Positions 43,797 to 53,028 of a DNA stretch of 64,000 bases are shown here, in pieces (within the stretch, counting starts at the first letter, position 1; each line of letters starts with the position of its first letter). The notes beneath the pieces were generated by a model that saw only the letters and a list, made by a program, of their open reading frames with translations, did no database searches and was not told where the DNA came from. The stretch lies in the NCBI GenBank assembly GCA_963802275.1, contig CAWDIB010000001.1:124001-188000 (forward strand). The letters are read 5' to 3'. Both the position numbers and the translations under genes were made by a program. The stretch comes from CAZMZW01 sp963802275. Lineage in GTDB: Bacteria; Chloroflexota; Anaerolineae; Anaerolineales; Anaerolineaceae.

Positions 43797-43872
43797 AAAA
43801 GATTAAGGTATAAAAGGTAAAAATGAAGAAAGTACTGGTTTTTTAAAAGGGAGAGAAAAAACCTGAACGGAT

Positions 43873-44802
43873 TTACCAGATTGTGACCGGCTGGACATTT
43901 TTACGGATGTAGTCCGCCCTTTGCGTTGCTTCCTGTTTATTCACGTTCATCAAATGCAGGGAACCATACTCTTCAATGGCAAATGAAGCAGAGGCAGTAC
44001 CGCGAATGCCGGCTTCAATGATGTCACCGGTTTCACCGAATCCGGCCATGAAACCGCCGCAGTAGGCATCCCCCGCGCCAGTAGTATCCACCACCTTGGC
44101 AGGGAAGACAGGGATATGCCAGGTCTTATTCTTTGCGGCATCATGCACCAGGCTGCCGCGTGCGCCCAGTTTGACCGCCATGTATTTGGGGCCATGCTGC
44201 GCGATTTTTTGGAACAGCGGTAAAAGCGGCTGAGGGCCATACACCATCTCAACTTCTTCAATACTGGGCAGCAATAATTTGCAATTCTGGATGATGAGAC
44301 TATCAGCAAACTGGCTGCCATCGCCACCCAGGCTGGCCTGGGTGATATCGTAGGAATAGGGAATGCCTTTTTCAGTGAGGAATTTTGCCATCTCCACCTG
44401 GAGCTCAAATCCCATGGCACTGATGTGCGCCATCCTGGCTTGCAGATATTCCAGCGGGACCTGCTGCGGCGAAGGTTCAATACCCGTCTCGGTACGCCCG
44501 GAGGTCTTGTGAAAGACGAATTGGCGGCTGCCGTCTTCTTCATATAAAAGCCAAAGGTGCTGGCTGGGACATTCCACACGTTTAACACCTTTCAGGTCGA
44601 GGCCGCTGGATTCGAGGGTTCTTAAAAAAGAGGGCGGATAATCAGGACCAATGCAGCTGACTACGCCAATCCCCTCGCTCCAGATCCTGGCTCCGAGCGC
44701 GGAGTAGAGACTGTTGCCACCCGGCGCTTCCACCGCGGTCATGCGGCTGTGGATAACCGTGTCGTCAATGGTAATGCCGCCGATGGCCATGTAATTGATC
44801 AT
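43873..44802 (-). CDS. PfkB-family carbohydrate kinase-like protein
   Basis: The 309-residue protein has AIGGITIDDTVIHSRMTA at the N-terminus, the PfkB sugar-binding GGNSLYSALGARIW near residue 28, and VVDTTGAGDAYCGGFMAGFG with the anion-hole glycines and catalytic Asp. It is closely similar in layout to the two forward PfkB genes at 49992 and 54288. It is transcribed away from the importer operon, with 269 bases between. The substrate is unknown; nucleosides or sugars fit the family. Confidence 0.87.
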   Translation of the reverse strand: MINYMAIGGITIDDTVIHSRMTAVEAPGGNSLYSALGARIWSEGIGVVSCIGPDYPPSFLRTLESSGLDLKGVKRVECPSQHLWLLYEEDGSRQFVFHKTSGRTETGIEPSPQQVPLEYLQARMAHISAMGFELQVEMAKFLTEKGIPYSYDITQASLGGDGSQFADSLIIQNCKLLLPSIEEVEMVYGPQPLLPLFQKIAQHGPKYMAVKLGARGSLVHDAAKNKTWHIPVFPAKVVDTTGAGDAYCGGFMAGFGETGDIIEAGIRGTASASFAIEEYGSLHLMNVNKQEATQRADYIRKNVQPVTIW

Positions 44803-45017
44803 TAATGTACTCCTGGGTGTGATGAAACCAAATTATAAGAGCAATTGATGGTGCCTTTATTTCGCATAGAGAACTGATCGCCTTGAAAAGGCATTTGGAT
44901 TAAACAAGAGGTGCTTTTTCGTATCGTGCTGGGAATGATTGTAATTATTCTTGATGTGAAAAAAGTCATCATTGACCAAAAATCGTCTAATCGCTATATT
45001 TCGTAGATTGTCAACAC

Positions 45018-45046
45018 TTGACAAAGCCAATGGTTCTAAGTATGAT
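45018..45046 (+). promoter_or_regulatory. Promoter of the importer operon
   Basis: TTGACA (45018-45023) and TATGAT (45041-45046) are separated by 17 bases. The start of transcription falls near 45053, and GGAGG at 45062-45066 precedes the ATG at 45072. Confidence 0.82.
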
Positions 45047-45071
45047 ATTTATATCTTACTTGGAGGTACAG

Positions 45072-46196
45072 ATGAAAAAGTTTGTGTCAGTAGTTCTTTC
45101 GTCGTTGGTTGTACTAGCCTTTGTAGCTGGCTGTGCAACCGCCCCCGCAGCGTCCGCTGCGGAAGCCAAGCCTGCTGAGGGAAAAGAAGTCATCCTTCTG
45201 ATCTCTGCTGCAGGCACTCTGGATGACCGTGCGTTCAACCAGGGCTGCTACAATGGTGTCAAGCAATTTGCGGCTGAGTTCAAGAAGACCTATGGTTTCT
45301 ATCAGCCCACCGAAGACACCGTTGAAGCCCAGGTCACCATGGCCGACACCGCCATCAAAGGCGGCGCCAAGTTCATCATCATCAACAGCGATCAGTTCAA
45401 GAAGTCTGCCACCGTCATGGTTAAGAACCACCCGGATGTCAGCTTCATCATCTTCGATACCATCCCCGTTGATGATGCCGGCAAGCAGCTGGATCCCCTG
45501 CCCAAGAACATCCTCGCCATCCTCTTCCGCGAACAGCAGTCCACCTTCCTGGCTGGCTATGCTGCCGTGAAAGATGGCTACCGCAAGCTGGGCTTCATGG
45601 GCGGCATGCCCGTTCCCGCTGTGGTGCGCTTCGGCTACGGTTTCGTTTGGGGTGCAGAAGTTGCCTGCAAGGAACTCGGTTTGCAGGGTCAGGTTGAGAT
45701 GAAGTACAACTATTCTGGCAACTTTAAACCCACTCCCGAGAACCAGGCCCGTGCGGCTTCCTGGTATCAGAGCGGCACCGAGATCATCCACGTTGCTGCC
45801 GGCCCCATGGGCGCTTCCGTCTTTGCGGCTGCTGAGCAGAACAATGGTGTGGTCATTGGTGTGGACTCCGATCAATCCGGCGAATCCAAGACCATCATCA
45901 CTTCCGCCATCAAGGACCTGCAGAGAGTCACCTACAATAGCCTTAAGGCTTGGCAGGAAGGCAAGTTTGCAGGCGGCAAGGTCGTGACCTACGGCGCTGC
46001 CGAAGGTGGTGTGGCACTGGTTTCCCTGAAGTTCAAGAACTTCACCCAGGCCATGTACGATGACCTGTACAAGCGTGTGGCTGCGGATGATGGCGGCATG
46101 TCCTCCTCCATTCCGACCGATGCCAGCTATCCGGATGCCGGTGGTTCACCCGAGCCCATCCCGGTGACCTGCCTCAAGCTCGAGAACGTCAAATAG
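45072..46196 (+). CDS. BMP-family ABC substrate-binding lipoprotein
   Basis: A 374-residue lipoprotein: signal peptide MKKFVSVVLSSLVVLAFVAG with lipobox VAGC. The body has the basic-membrane-protein family features: SAAGTLDDRAFNQGCYNGV, a segment FIIFDTIPVDDAGKQ, and GFMGGMPVPAVVRFGYGFVWG, with D-S-D-Q-S near residue 268. BMP proteins bind purine nucleosides in known cases, and also autoinducer-like or other sugars. The following ATPase and two permeases are in the expected order. The start is that nearest to the Shine-Dalgarno; the longer reading begins in the promoter. Confidence 0.92.
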   Translation: MKKFVSVVLSSLVVLAFVAGCATAPAASAAEAKPAEGKEVILLISAAGTLDDRAFNQGCYNGVKQFAAEFKKTYGFYQPTEDTVEAQVTMADTAIKGGAKFIIINSDQFKKSATVMVKNHPDVSFIIFDTIPVDDAGKQLDPLPKNILAILFREQQSTFLAGYAAVKDGYRKLGFMGGMPVPAVVRFGYGFVWGAEVACKELGLQGQVEMKYNYSGNFKPTPENQARAASWYQSGTEIIHVAAGPMGASVFAAAEQNNGVVIGVDSDQSGESKTIITSAIKDLQRVTYNSLKAWQEGKFAGGKVVTYGAAEGGVALVSLKFKNFTQAMYDDLYKRVAADDGGMSSSIPTDASYPDAGGSPEPIPVTCLKLENVK

Positions 46197-46271
46197 CAGG
46201 AAACAACAAATATTTTTCATTGAACCTTAAACACGTTTGTTGTTAGTCAGAACGTAAGAAGCAAGAAAAGT

Positions 46272-46329
46272 GGGGCAGGTGCCGAGGCTGTAGTAGAATA
46301 TCTGCCAGGCACTTGCCCCAAAATCTTAA
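46272..46329 (+). other. Intercistronic stem-loop
   Basis: GGGGCAGGTGCC (46272-46283) pairs with GGCACTTGCCCC (46318-46329), with one G-T pair, across a 34-base loop. No T run follows. It lies between the binding protein and ATPase genes, where such hairpins can give higher levels of the first gene. Confidence 0.65.
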
Positions 46330-46344
46330 ATAAGGTGATGTAAA

Positions 46345-47868
46345 TTGAAAAACGTCCTTGAAATGCAGCATGTCACCAAGATCTTCCCAAGTATTGTTGC
46401 CAACGACGATATCAACTTTGAATTACAGGAGGGCGAGATCCACGCCCTGCTGGGAGAAAACGGCGCCGGTAAATCCACCCTGATGAGCGTTTTATTCGGT
46501 TTGTACAAATTGGATGGCGGCCGAATCATCGTGCGGGGCAAGGAAGTGAAAATCGATAATCCGCATGATGCCACTCGCCTCGGAATTGGTATGGTGCACC
46601 AGCATTTCAAACTCGTACAGGTTTTCACCGCCCTGGAGAATATCATCCTTGGCGTCGAGTCAGTGCGCAATGGCGTACTGGAAATGGACAGCGCCCGCAA
46701 GAAGGTGGAGGCGCTGATGAAACGTTACGGATTGCATGTCGACCTGAACCGCAAGATCCAGGATATGGCAGTCGGTATGCAGCAAAGGGTTGAAATTTTA
46801 AAAATGCTCTACCGGGAAAGCGACATCCTGATCTTTGATGAACCCACTGCCGTGCTGACCCCGCAGGAAGTGGATGAATTGATCAAGATTATCAAAGGTT
46901 TGGCCAGGGAAGGGCATTCGGTCGTGTTCATTTCGCACAAGCTGAATGAAATCCAGCAGGTGGCGGATCGTTGCACCATCTTGCGCAAAGGCAAGCTGGT
47001 GGGGACAGTCAAGGTCGGCAAGGTGACCAATGAGCAATTGTCTGAGATGATGGTAGGCCGCAAAGTAATGCTGCAGGTAAAGAAAGGCAAACCGAAATTG
47101 GGGGATGTGGTTTTAAAAGTGGAAGACCTTGTGATCAAATCGGAAGGGAAAAGTGAGCGCAACAAGGTGAACCATGTCTCTTTGGAAGTGCGAAGAGGCG
47201 AAATCCTTTCTTTGGCCGGGATCGAAAACAATGGCCAGGCGGAATTGGTAATGGGGCTGACCGGCTTGCTGCCAATCACCTCGGGAAAAATTTCTATCAA
47301 TGGCACCGACATCACAAACTGGAACATCGGTCAGCGCAATAATGGTTTCATTTCCCATATTCCTGAGGACCGGCATAAATACGGTTTGATCCTGGATTTT
47401 ATCCTTTCAAACAACCTGATCTTGCAAACCTATTTCACCGAACAATTCAACAAGCGCGGATTCCTGGATTTTAAGAATATTAATAAGTATTCAGAAAAAC
47501 TAATAAAACAATATGATATCCGCACTGCGCAGGGACCGGAGACGATGGCACGCAGCATGTCCGGCGGAAACCAACAGAAAGCCATTTTGGCACGGGAGAT
47601 GGATCGCGACCATCAATTGCTGATTGCCGTGCAGCCCACCCGTGGATTGGATGTAGGCGCCATTGAATACATCCATCAACAATTGGTGCGTGAAAGAGCT
47701 AACGGCAAAGCCATCCTGCTCATCTCATTGGAATTGGAGGAAGTGATGAGCGTCAGCGACCGCATCCTGGTCCTGTATAACGGTGAAGTTGTGGCGAATG
47801 TATTTCCGAAAGAAGTCACAGAAAGGGATTTGGGCCTGTACATGCTGGGCACCAAGCGCAACGTATAA
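46345..47868 (+). CDS. ABC transporter ATP-binding protein, double ATPase (nucleoside/simple sugar type)
   Basis: A 507-residue protein with two ABC domains. The first has Walker A GENGAGKST, signature VGMQQRVEILK and Walker B DILIFDEPT. The second has a degenerate Walker A (GIENNGQAEL), with signature SGGNQQKAILARE and HQLLIAVQPTRGLDV. This uneven pairing is typical of importers of the RbsA/YufO group; the first domain signature matches BMP-linked transporters. TTG at 46345 is taken as the start, since the Walker A distance then fits. It is followed by two permeases in frame order. Confidence 0.93.
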   Translation: MKNVLEMQHVTKIFPSIVANDDINFELQEGEIHALLGENGAGKSTLMSVLFGLYKLDGGRIIVRGKEVKIDNPHDATRLGIGMVHQHFKLVQVFTALENIILGVESVRNGVLEMDSARKKVEALMKRYGLHVDLNRKIQDMAVGMQQRVEILKMLYRESDILIFDEPTAVLTPQEVDELIKIIKGLAREGHSVVFISHKLNEIQQVADRCTILRKGKLVGTVKVGKVTNEQLSEMMVGRKVMLQVKKGKPKLGDVVLKVEDLVIKSEGKSERNKVNHVSLEVRRGEILSLAGIENNGQAELVMGLTGLLPITSGKISINGTDITNWNIGQRNNGFISHIPEDRHKYGLILDFILSNNLILQTYFTEQFNKRGFLDFKNINKYSEKLIKQYDIRTAQGPETMARSMSGGNQQKAILAREMDRDHQLLIAVQPTRGLDVGAIEYIHQQLVRERANGKAILLISLELEEVMSVSDRILVLYNGEVVANVFPKEVTERDLGLYMLGTKRNV

Positions 47869-47873
47869 AAACC

Positions 47874-48993
47874 ATGAAAAAATTCTTTGCAAAACTTTTC
47901 AGCAACAGCGGTTTCAGCAGTTTCCTGGCATCCACCATTGCCATCATCTGTGGGTTGGCGGTTGGGTTGCTGGTCATGTACGTTTTTAATTCACAAGGCG
48001 CCTGGCCCGGATTCCTTACCATGCTGCAGGGTGGTTTTTCGGATGGCGCGCGCGGGGTTGGGCAGGTGCTGTTCTATACCACCTCCCTCATCTTTGCCGG
48101 TCTTTCGGTTGGGTTTTCCTTTCAAACCGGCTTATTTTAATATCGGCGTCATTGGACAATTCTCCATAGCAGCATATGTCGCCATCATCATCGGCGGCAA
48201 ATTGCAGATGCCGGCATCCATCCATTGGCTGGTGGCGATTCTGGTAGCCGGTATTGTGGGCATGTTGTGGGCTGCCATTCCGGGTATCTTGAAGGCATTT
48301 TTCAATGTGAGCGAGATCATTACCACCATTATGATGAACTATATCGCCCTGTACCTGGTGAACCAGCTCATCTATACCACCCACCTGGAAGTCTCCACCC
48401 AAATGTCCGCAGACATCCACCCAACGGCACTAATGCCGAAAATTGGATTTGATAAGCTCTTTCCAGGGTCATCGGTAACTGTGGGTATTTTCATTGCGTT
48501 GATATTTGCAGTTGTTGTCTATATTATTCTTTTTAAAACCGCCTATGGGTACAGCTTGCGCTGCTGCGGTTTGAACCGCGATGCCGCCCATTATGCCGGC
48601 ATTAATGAAACGCGCAACATCCTTTCAGTAATGCTCATTGCCGGCTTTATCGCTGGCATCGGAGGAGGAATCCTTTACCTCTCCGCATTGAGTAAAAATT
48701 ACAAAATAGCCGAGTTGTTCATTCTAGAACCTGGCTATGGCATTCCTGTAGCCCTGCTCGGTATTTCCAACCCGGTTGGGATCGTTTTTGCCAGCTTATT
48801 CCTTTCCTATATCATCATTGGCGGTTCGTTAATGCAGATCTATGGATTCCCGGTAGAAACGGTTGGCATGATCACTGCTGTCATTATTTATTTTGCCGCC
48901 TTTGCCCTTATTTTCAAGGGGTTGGTCAATCGACTGAGTCTGCAATTGAGCATGGGCAAGGCCAAGAAAACACGAAGTCTGCAGGACGAATAG
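47874..48993 (+). pseudogene. ABC transporter permease, one frameshift
   Basis: The first part (47874-48140) starts MKKFFAKLFSNSGFSSFLAS and has two membrane segments; the second part continues FNIGVIGQFSIAAYVAIIIG to the end RLSLQLSMGKAKKTR. A run of four T at 48135-48138 with one T removed joins both into a single protein of about 370 residues with some ten membrane segments, the BPD_transp_2 type. Essential-looking conservation of the rest suggests an assembly error. It lies 5 bases after the ATPase gene. Confidence 0.85.
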
Positions 48994-49002
48994 GACATAT
49001 CC

Positions 49003-49965
49003 ATGAACACGATGAACACGCTTGAATTCACATTGCACCAAATGCTCAACTTCACCATCCCGCTGCTGATCGTAGCGCTGGGGGGTATGTTCTCCTCCCG
49101 CAGTGGTATCACCAACATCGGTCTGGATGGCATGATGATCATGGGCGCCCTGACCAGCATGATGTATATCCGCTTTACCCAGGATTTCATGGGTGGACAA
49201 ACCCAGCTGCTGGTAGCCATCCTGATTGCGGTGGTGACCGGGGTGCTCTATTCGCTGCTGCATGCATTTGCCTCAATCAACCTTAAAGCCAACCAGATCA
49301 TTTCCGGGCAGGCATTAAATATGCTGGCCCCTGCATTTTCCATTTTCGTTGCCCGCCTGTTCCTCGGTGAGGGCATTATCACCTTTAAAAACACTTTCAT
49401 CATCCCGGAAATTCAGCCATTTGCACAAATACCCTTTATTGGTCCGATCCTCTTCCAGATGACCTACGTGACGACATTTCTGGGATTCCTTATTTTGGGT
49501 GTTTCTTCCTTCGTCCTTTACAAAACCCGCTTTGGGTTGCGCTTGCGCGCTTGCGGCGAATATCCCCAGGCGCCCGATTCAGTCGGCATCGATGTGCTGC
49601 GCTACCGTTATGCCGGCGTGATGATTTCCGGGGCGCTGGCCGGGCTGGGCGGATTGGTCTTTGTCCTACCGAACAGCACCAACTTTAATGGTGATGTATC
49701 CGGCTATGGCTTCCTGGCACTGGCAGTGATGATCCTGGGTCAATGGCGGCCGTCACGAATCCTATTTGCCTCCCTTTTCTTCGGCATCCTTAAGACCTTC
49801 TCTGCCACTTATTCGGGTATATCATTCCTCAATACCCTTGGCATCGCTGGAAATTACTACAAGCTGATGCCATATGTCATCACCATCTTCGTCTTGATCC
49901 TGGGTCCCAAGGGATTGGTTGGACCCAAGGCGGAGGGCAAGCCTTTCGAAAAAGGCATGTCCTAA
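49003..49965 (+). CDS. ABC transporter permease (second, nucleoside/simple sugar type)
   Basis: The 320-residue protein has about nine membrane segments. ALGGMFSSRSGITNIGLDGMM near residue 28 is the hallmark of this importer family, and RFGLRLRACGEYPQAPDSVGI is the cytoplasmic loop that meets the ATPase (the EAA-like region of this family). It completes the binding protein, ATPase and two-permease set and lies 9 bases after the first permease. Confidence 0.92.
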   Translation: MNTMNTLEFTLHQMLNFTIPLLIVALGGMFSSRSGITNIGLDGMMIMGALTSMMYIRFTQDFMGGQTQLLVAILIAVVTGVLYSLLHAFASINLKANQIISGQALNMLAPAFSIFVARLFLGEGIITFKNTFIIPEIQPFAQIPFIGPILFQMTYVTTFLGFLILGVSSFVLYKTRFGLRLRACGEYPQAPDSVGIDVLRYRYAGVMISGALAGLGGLVFVLPNSTNFNGDVSGYGFLALAVMILGQWRPSRILFASLFFGILKTFSATYSGISFLNTLGIAGNYYKLMPYVITIFVLILGPKGLVGPKAEGKPFEKGMS

Positions 49966-49991
49966 CTTAATCAATGAGGGGGGCTGGTCTG

Positions 49992-50954
49992 ATGGAAAAT
50001 AACTTATCAATTGTGGTGATAGGCCAGTTGACCCTGGATGATGTTGTCCGCTTCGACCAGCCTACACTCCTGGACTCACCGGGCGGATGCGGGTTGTACG
50101 CACTGGCGGGAGCCAGCCTGTGGAAAACCGGTTCGATCGGCTTTGTCACCCGCCGAGGCAATGACTACGACCTGGAATCTGTTTTTCAAAATATTCGTGA
50201 CCGGGTTGATCTGAAAGGCGTGCATCAATTGGACAAACCCAGCATACACATCTGGAACATGTTCGACCGCAAAGGCAACCGTTATTTTGTGATGCAGCGC
50301 TGGGGTTCCTTTGATGATGTTATGGGCATTTACCCGCAGGATATTCCTCTGGAGTATCGAACTGCCAAGGCATTTTTGGTGGATGCATTCCCGCTTGAAT
50401 ACCAGGCGAATGTCATCCGGGCTCTTCCGGATGAGGCGACGATCGCGGTTGATCCGCATTACCAGGGTGTGTATCCGCAATTTCATCAAACCTGGAATGA
50501 ATTGTTGAAAAAAATTGAAATATTTCTACCAAGCGAAGAGGAATTCATCCGCTTTCATGCCATCAGTCGAAAAGAAGAATTAAAAGACTACATCCCGTAT
50601 TTAAAAGACACTACTGCACGTGGACCGCAAGTTGTTGCAGTCAAATTGGGAGAAAGAGGTGTGCTGGTGTATGACCGCAATACGGATACTGCCTGGCATA
50701 TTCCCGCTTACCCGGCAAAAGAAATTGTGGATGTGACCGGCTGTGGTGACGCTTTTTGCGGCGGTTTCATGACCAGCTACGTGGAAAAGAAGGATGCGTT
50801 TGAAGCGGCTGTGCGCGGTGTCATTTCCGCCTCCTTTAACCTGGAGGATTACGGAGTGTTGCACAATTTCACAATTGATCATCAACGTGTAATTGACCGG
50901 TTCAAGCAATATAAAGATGGCTTGGATAGGCATAAACAAATTATTAAAAATTGA
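49992..50954 (+). CDS. PfkB-family carbohydrate kinase-like protein with GCGD motif
   Basis: The 320-residue protein has VIGQLTLDDVVRFDQP and SPGGCGLYALAGASLW, then VDVTGCGDAFCGGFMTS, in which the usual DTGAGD has Cys in place of Ala next to the catalytic Asp. This small change keeps the anion hole but may mark a subfamily. ATG at 49992 has GAGGGG upstream; a start at 49974 would overlap it. It lies directly after the importer and before a SIS gene that overlaps its end by four bases in the long reading, so it belongs to the operon. Confidence 0.85.
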   Translation: MENNLSIVVIGQLTLDDVVRFDQPTLLDSPGGCGLYALAGASLWKTGSIGFVTRRGNDYDLESVFQNIRDRVDLKGVHQLDKPSIHIWNMFDRKGNRYFVMQRWGSFDDVMGIYPQDIPLEYRTAKAFLVDAFPLEYQANVIRALPDEATIAVDPHYQGVYPQFHQTWNELLKKIEIFLPSEEEFIRFHAISRKEELKDYIPYLKDTTARGPQVVAVKLGERGVLVYDRNTDTAWHIPAYPAKEIVDVTGCGDAFCGGFMTSYVEKKDAFEAAVRGVISASFNLEDYGVLHNFTIDHQRVIDRFKQYKDGLDRHKQIIKN

Positions 50955-50965
50955 AGGAGAAAAAG

Positions 50966-52144
50966 ATGGCTAAATCAATGGAAATCATGGCTGAGGAGAT
51001 CGCCGCCCAGGCAAAATTATTCGAAGTCTTGGGACCAGATATCATGAAGCAGGTGGATGATATCCTGCACAAAACAAAACTGGCGGAGAAGGTCAACCGC
51101 ATGTATGTGACCGGCTGCGGCGATTCATTCTTTGCTGGCATTGCCTGCCGGGATTTTGTGGTCAAGTATGCCAAGATCCACATGGAAGCCTACCAGGCGA
51201 TTGAGTTCTCGCGCTATGTCTGCCCGACCGAGGTGGATGAGCATGCCGTGGTGCTGTCCATTTCGAACTCCGGGCAAGTTGCGCGCACAGCAGAATGTGC
51301 GTTGCGCGCGAAGGAAAAGAATGCATTTTCCATTGGCGTCACCCGTAATCCCGATGGAAAACTGGCCAAAGCTGCTTCAGAAACCATCATTTTTAAGATC
51401 CCGGATATGGTCGGCATGGCACCTGGCACTCAGTCCTATGTGGCCTCCATGCTGGCGGTGATCTGTTTTGCCATTGCACTGGGCAGGGAAAAAGGCGTTT
51501 TGGATGAAAATGACGTCAAATCCATTTTCAACTATATTAAGGAATTGGGGCAGGCGATGCGCCTGACCGTGGAAAGGAATTTTGACCTGACCCGCAAATA
51601 CCTGCAAGCATATTTTGCCCCCGACCATCCTGACCGCATCCGCATGTTCCACATCCTGGGCAGCGGCCCCAACTGGGCAACCGCACAGTTTGCCACGATG
51701 AAGCTTCTGGAAGCCGGCGGATTTGATTCTGTGCCGCAGGGGGTGGAGGAATGGGCACACTCGCAGTACTTCACCACCAAGCCGGGTACGCACGTCATTG
51801 CCATCGCACCGCGCGGAGGCAGCCGCGAACGGGCCATGGAAGTAATGCAGGCGGTCACCGTCATGGATGGTAAGAAGGTTATCATCGGTGAGGAGGATGA
51901 TGAGGAACTTGCCCGCGCGGCAGACATCTTCCTGCCCATTTGTGGTATGAAGAACATCAAGGAAGAATTCACACCGCTCATTTACCCCATCCCGCTGGAA
52001 TTAATGGCCATGCAGCTGAGCGAGGTGCTGGGCATTGAAGCATTTGAATTTGATAAAAAACCCTGGCGCAAGGAAGAGAATTTCCGCCAGATCTTTGGTT
52101 CGAAAATTGTTTCCTTAAAAGAAGAAAGTGAGAAATCGAAATGA
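50966..52144 (+). CDS. Double SIS-domain protein (sugar isomerase/deglycase type)
   Basis: The 392-residue protein has two SIS domains. The first has VTGCGDSFFAGIACRDF and VVLSISNSGQVARTAE, the phosphosugar-binding Ser loop; the second has FHILGSGPNWATAQFATMKL and IAIAPRGGSRERAME. There is no glutaminase domain, so it is not GlmS; it resembles AgaS and the fructoselysine-6-phosphate deglycase FrlB. It probably acts on the product of one of the kinases next to it. AAGGAG lies before ATG 50966. The end overlaps the BtpA gene by four bases. Confidence 0.88.
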   Translation: MAKSMEIMAEEIAAQAKLFEVLGPDIMKQVDDILHKTKLAEKVNRMYVTGCGDSFFAGIACRDFVVKYAKIHMEAYQAIEFSRYVCPTEVDEHAVVLSISNSGQVARTAECALRAKEKNAFSIGVTRNPDGKLAKAASETIIFKIPDMVGMAPGTQSYVASMLAVICFAIALGREKGVLDENDVKSIFNYIKELGQAMRLTVERNFDLTRKYLQAYFAPDHPDRIRMFHILGSGPNWATAQFATMKLLEAGGFDSVPQGVEEWAHSQYFTTKPGTHVIAIAPRGGSRERAMEVMQAVTVMDGKKVIIGEEDDEELARAADIFLPICGMKNIKEEFTPLIYPIPLELMAMQLSEVLGIEAFEFDKKPWRKEENFRQIFGSKIVSLKEESEKSK

Positions 52145-53013
52145 ACAAGATATTGAATTATTCCATCAACAAGAAGGTCATCTATCAATCGGAACCGCGC
52201 AAAGGACAGCCGCAGCAGCTACTTACACCCTACGGATTGGCCTCGGTGGTAGGTATCCGGGCATTGCCTGGCACCGCGCAAAACACTTTAAGTTTTAATA
52301 AAATTCTCGAAATAGCCGTTCGGGAAGCCAAGATGCTCTATGAAGCCGGGATCAAATCCATCATGATCCAGAATGTAAATGACCTGCCCATGCATGTGAA
52401 TGTTGGCAAGCAGATCGTTGCCTATATGAGCGCCATCGGCTATGCCATTCGCACGGCGTTACCGGATGATTGCGTGCTGGGCGTGAGCGTGCTGCGCGAT
52501 GACGGTGAGGCAATGGTTTCCGTCGCTTCCGCCATGGAAGCTGATTTCATCCGGCCCAAAGCATATGTGGGCGCCGTGGTGGGGGTGGACGGGGTGCACG
52601 CCGGCATAATCAACGAGGTGCTGGAAATGCGCTGCAAACTGAAATGCGATGTGCAGATCTGGCCGGATATCCATGACCGCAGCACTTCACCCCTGGGGGA
52701 TGTGAGCCTGGTGGATGCCTGCCAACAGGCGGTCAGCCAGGGATTGGCGGATGCGATCTTCATCACCGGTAAGGATTTTGAAGATTCCAAAGCACGGGTG
52801 AAGATGGTCAAGGAAAGCCTGCCGGACACCTATGTATTCCTGGGCGGGGGTGCAAACCTGCAGAACCTGGAAGAAGTGTACAAGCTGTGGGATGGCATCA
52901 TCATCGCCTCCGCGCTTAAGGATTCAGGCAACATGACCGGCAACCTGGACCAGAAGAAATTGGATCAATTCATGGCTGTCTACCGGGATGTGGTGGCCAA
53001 AGGAAAGAAATAG
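52141..53013 (+). CDS. BtpA/SgcQ family protein
   Basis: The 290-residue protein shows VVGIRALPGTAQN, IMIQNVNDLPMHV, LGVSVLRDDGEAM, FIRPKAYVGAVVG and CDVQIWPDIHDRST, and the end LGGGANLQNLEEVYKLWDGIIIAS, the pattern of the BtpA/SgcQ TIM-barrel family. Cyanobacterial BtpA is linked to photosystem I; SgcQ of E. coli lies in a sugar operon and is of unknown activity. Here the context is sugar-type. It overlaps the SIS gene by four bases (ATGA), so the two are translationally coupled. Confidence 0.87.
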   Translation: MNKILNYSINKKVIYQSEPRKGQPQQLLTPYGLASVVGIRALPGTAQNTLSFNKILEIAVREAKMLYEAGIKSIMIQNVNDLPMHVNVGKQIVAYMSAIGYAIRTALPDDCVLGVSVLRDDGEAMVSVASAMEADFIRPKAYVGAVVGVDGVHAGIINEVLEMRCKLKCDVQIWPDIHDRSTSPLGDVSLVDACQQAVSQGLADAIFITGKDFEDSKARVKMVKESLPDTYVFLGGGANLQNLEEVYKLWDGIIIASALKDSGNMTGNLDQKKLDQFMAVYRDVVAKGKK

Positions 53014-53028
53014 AAAGGGATTATATTG

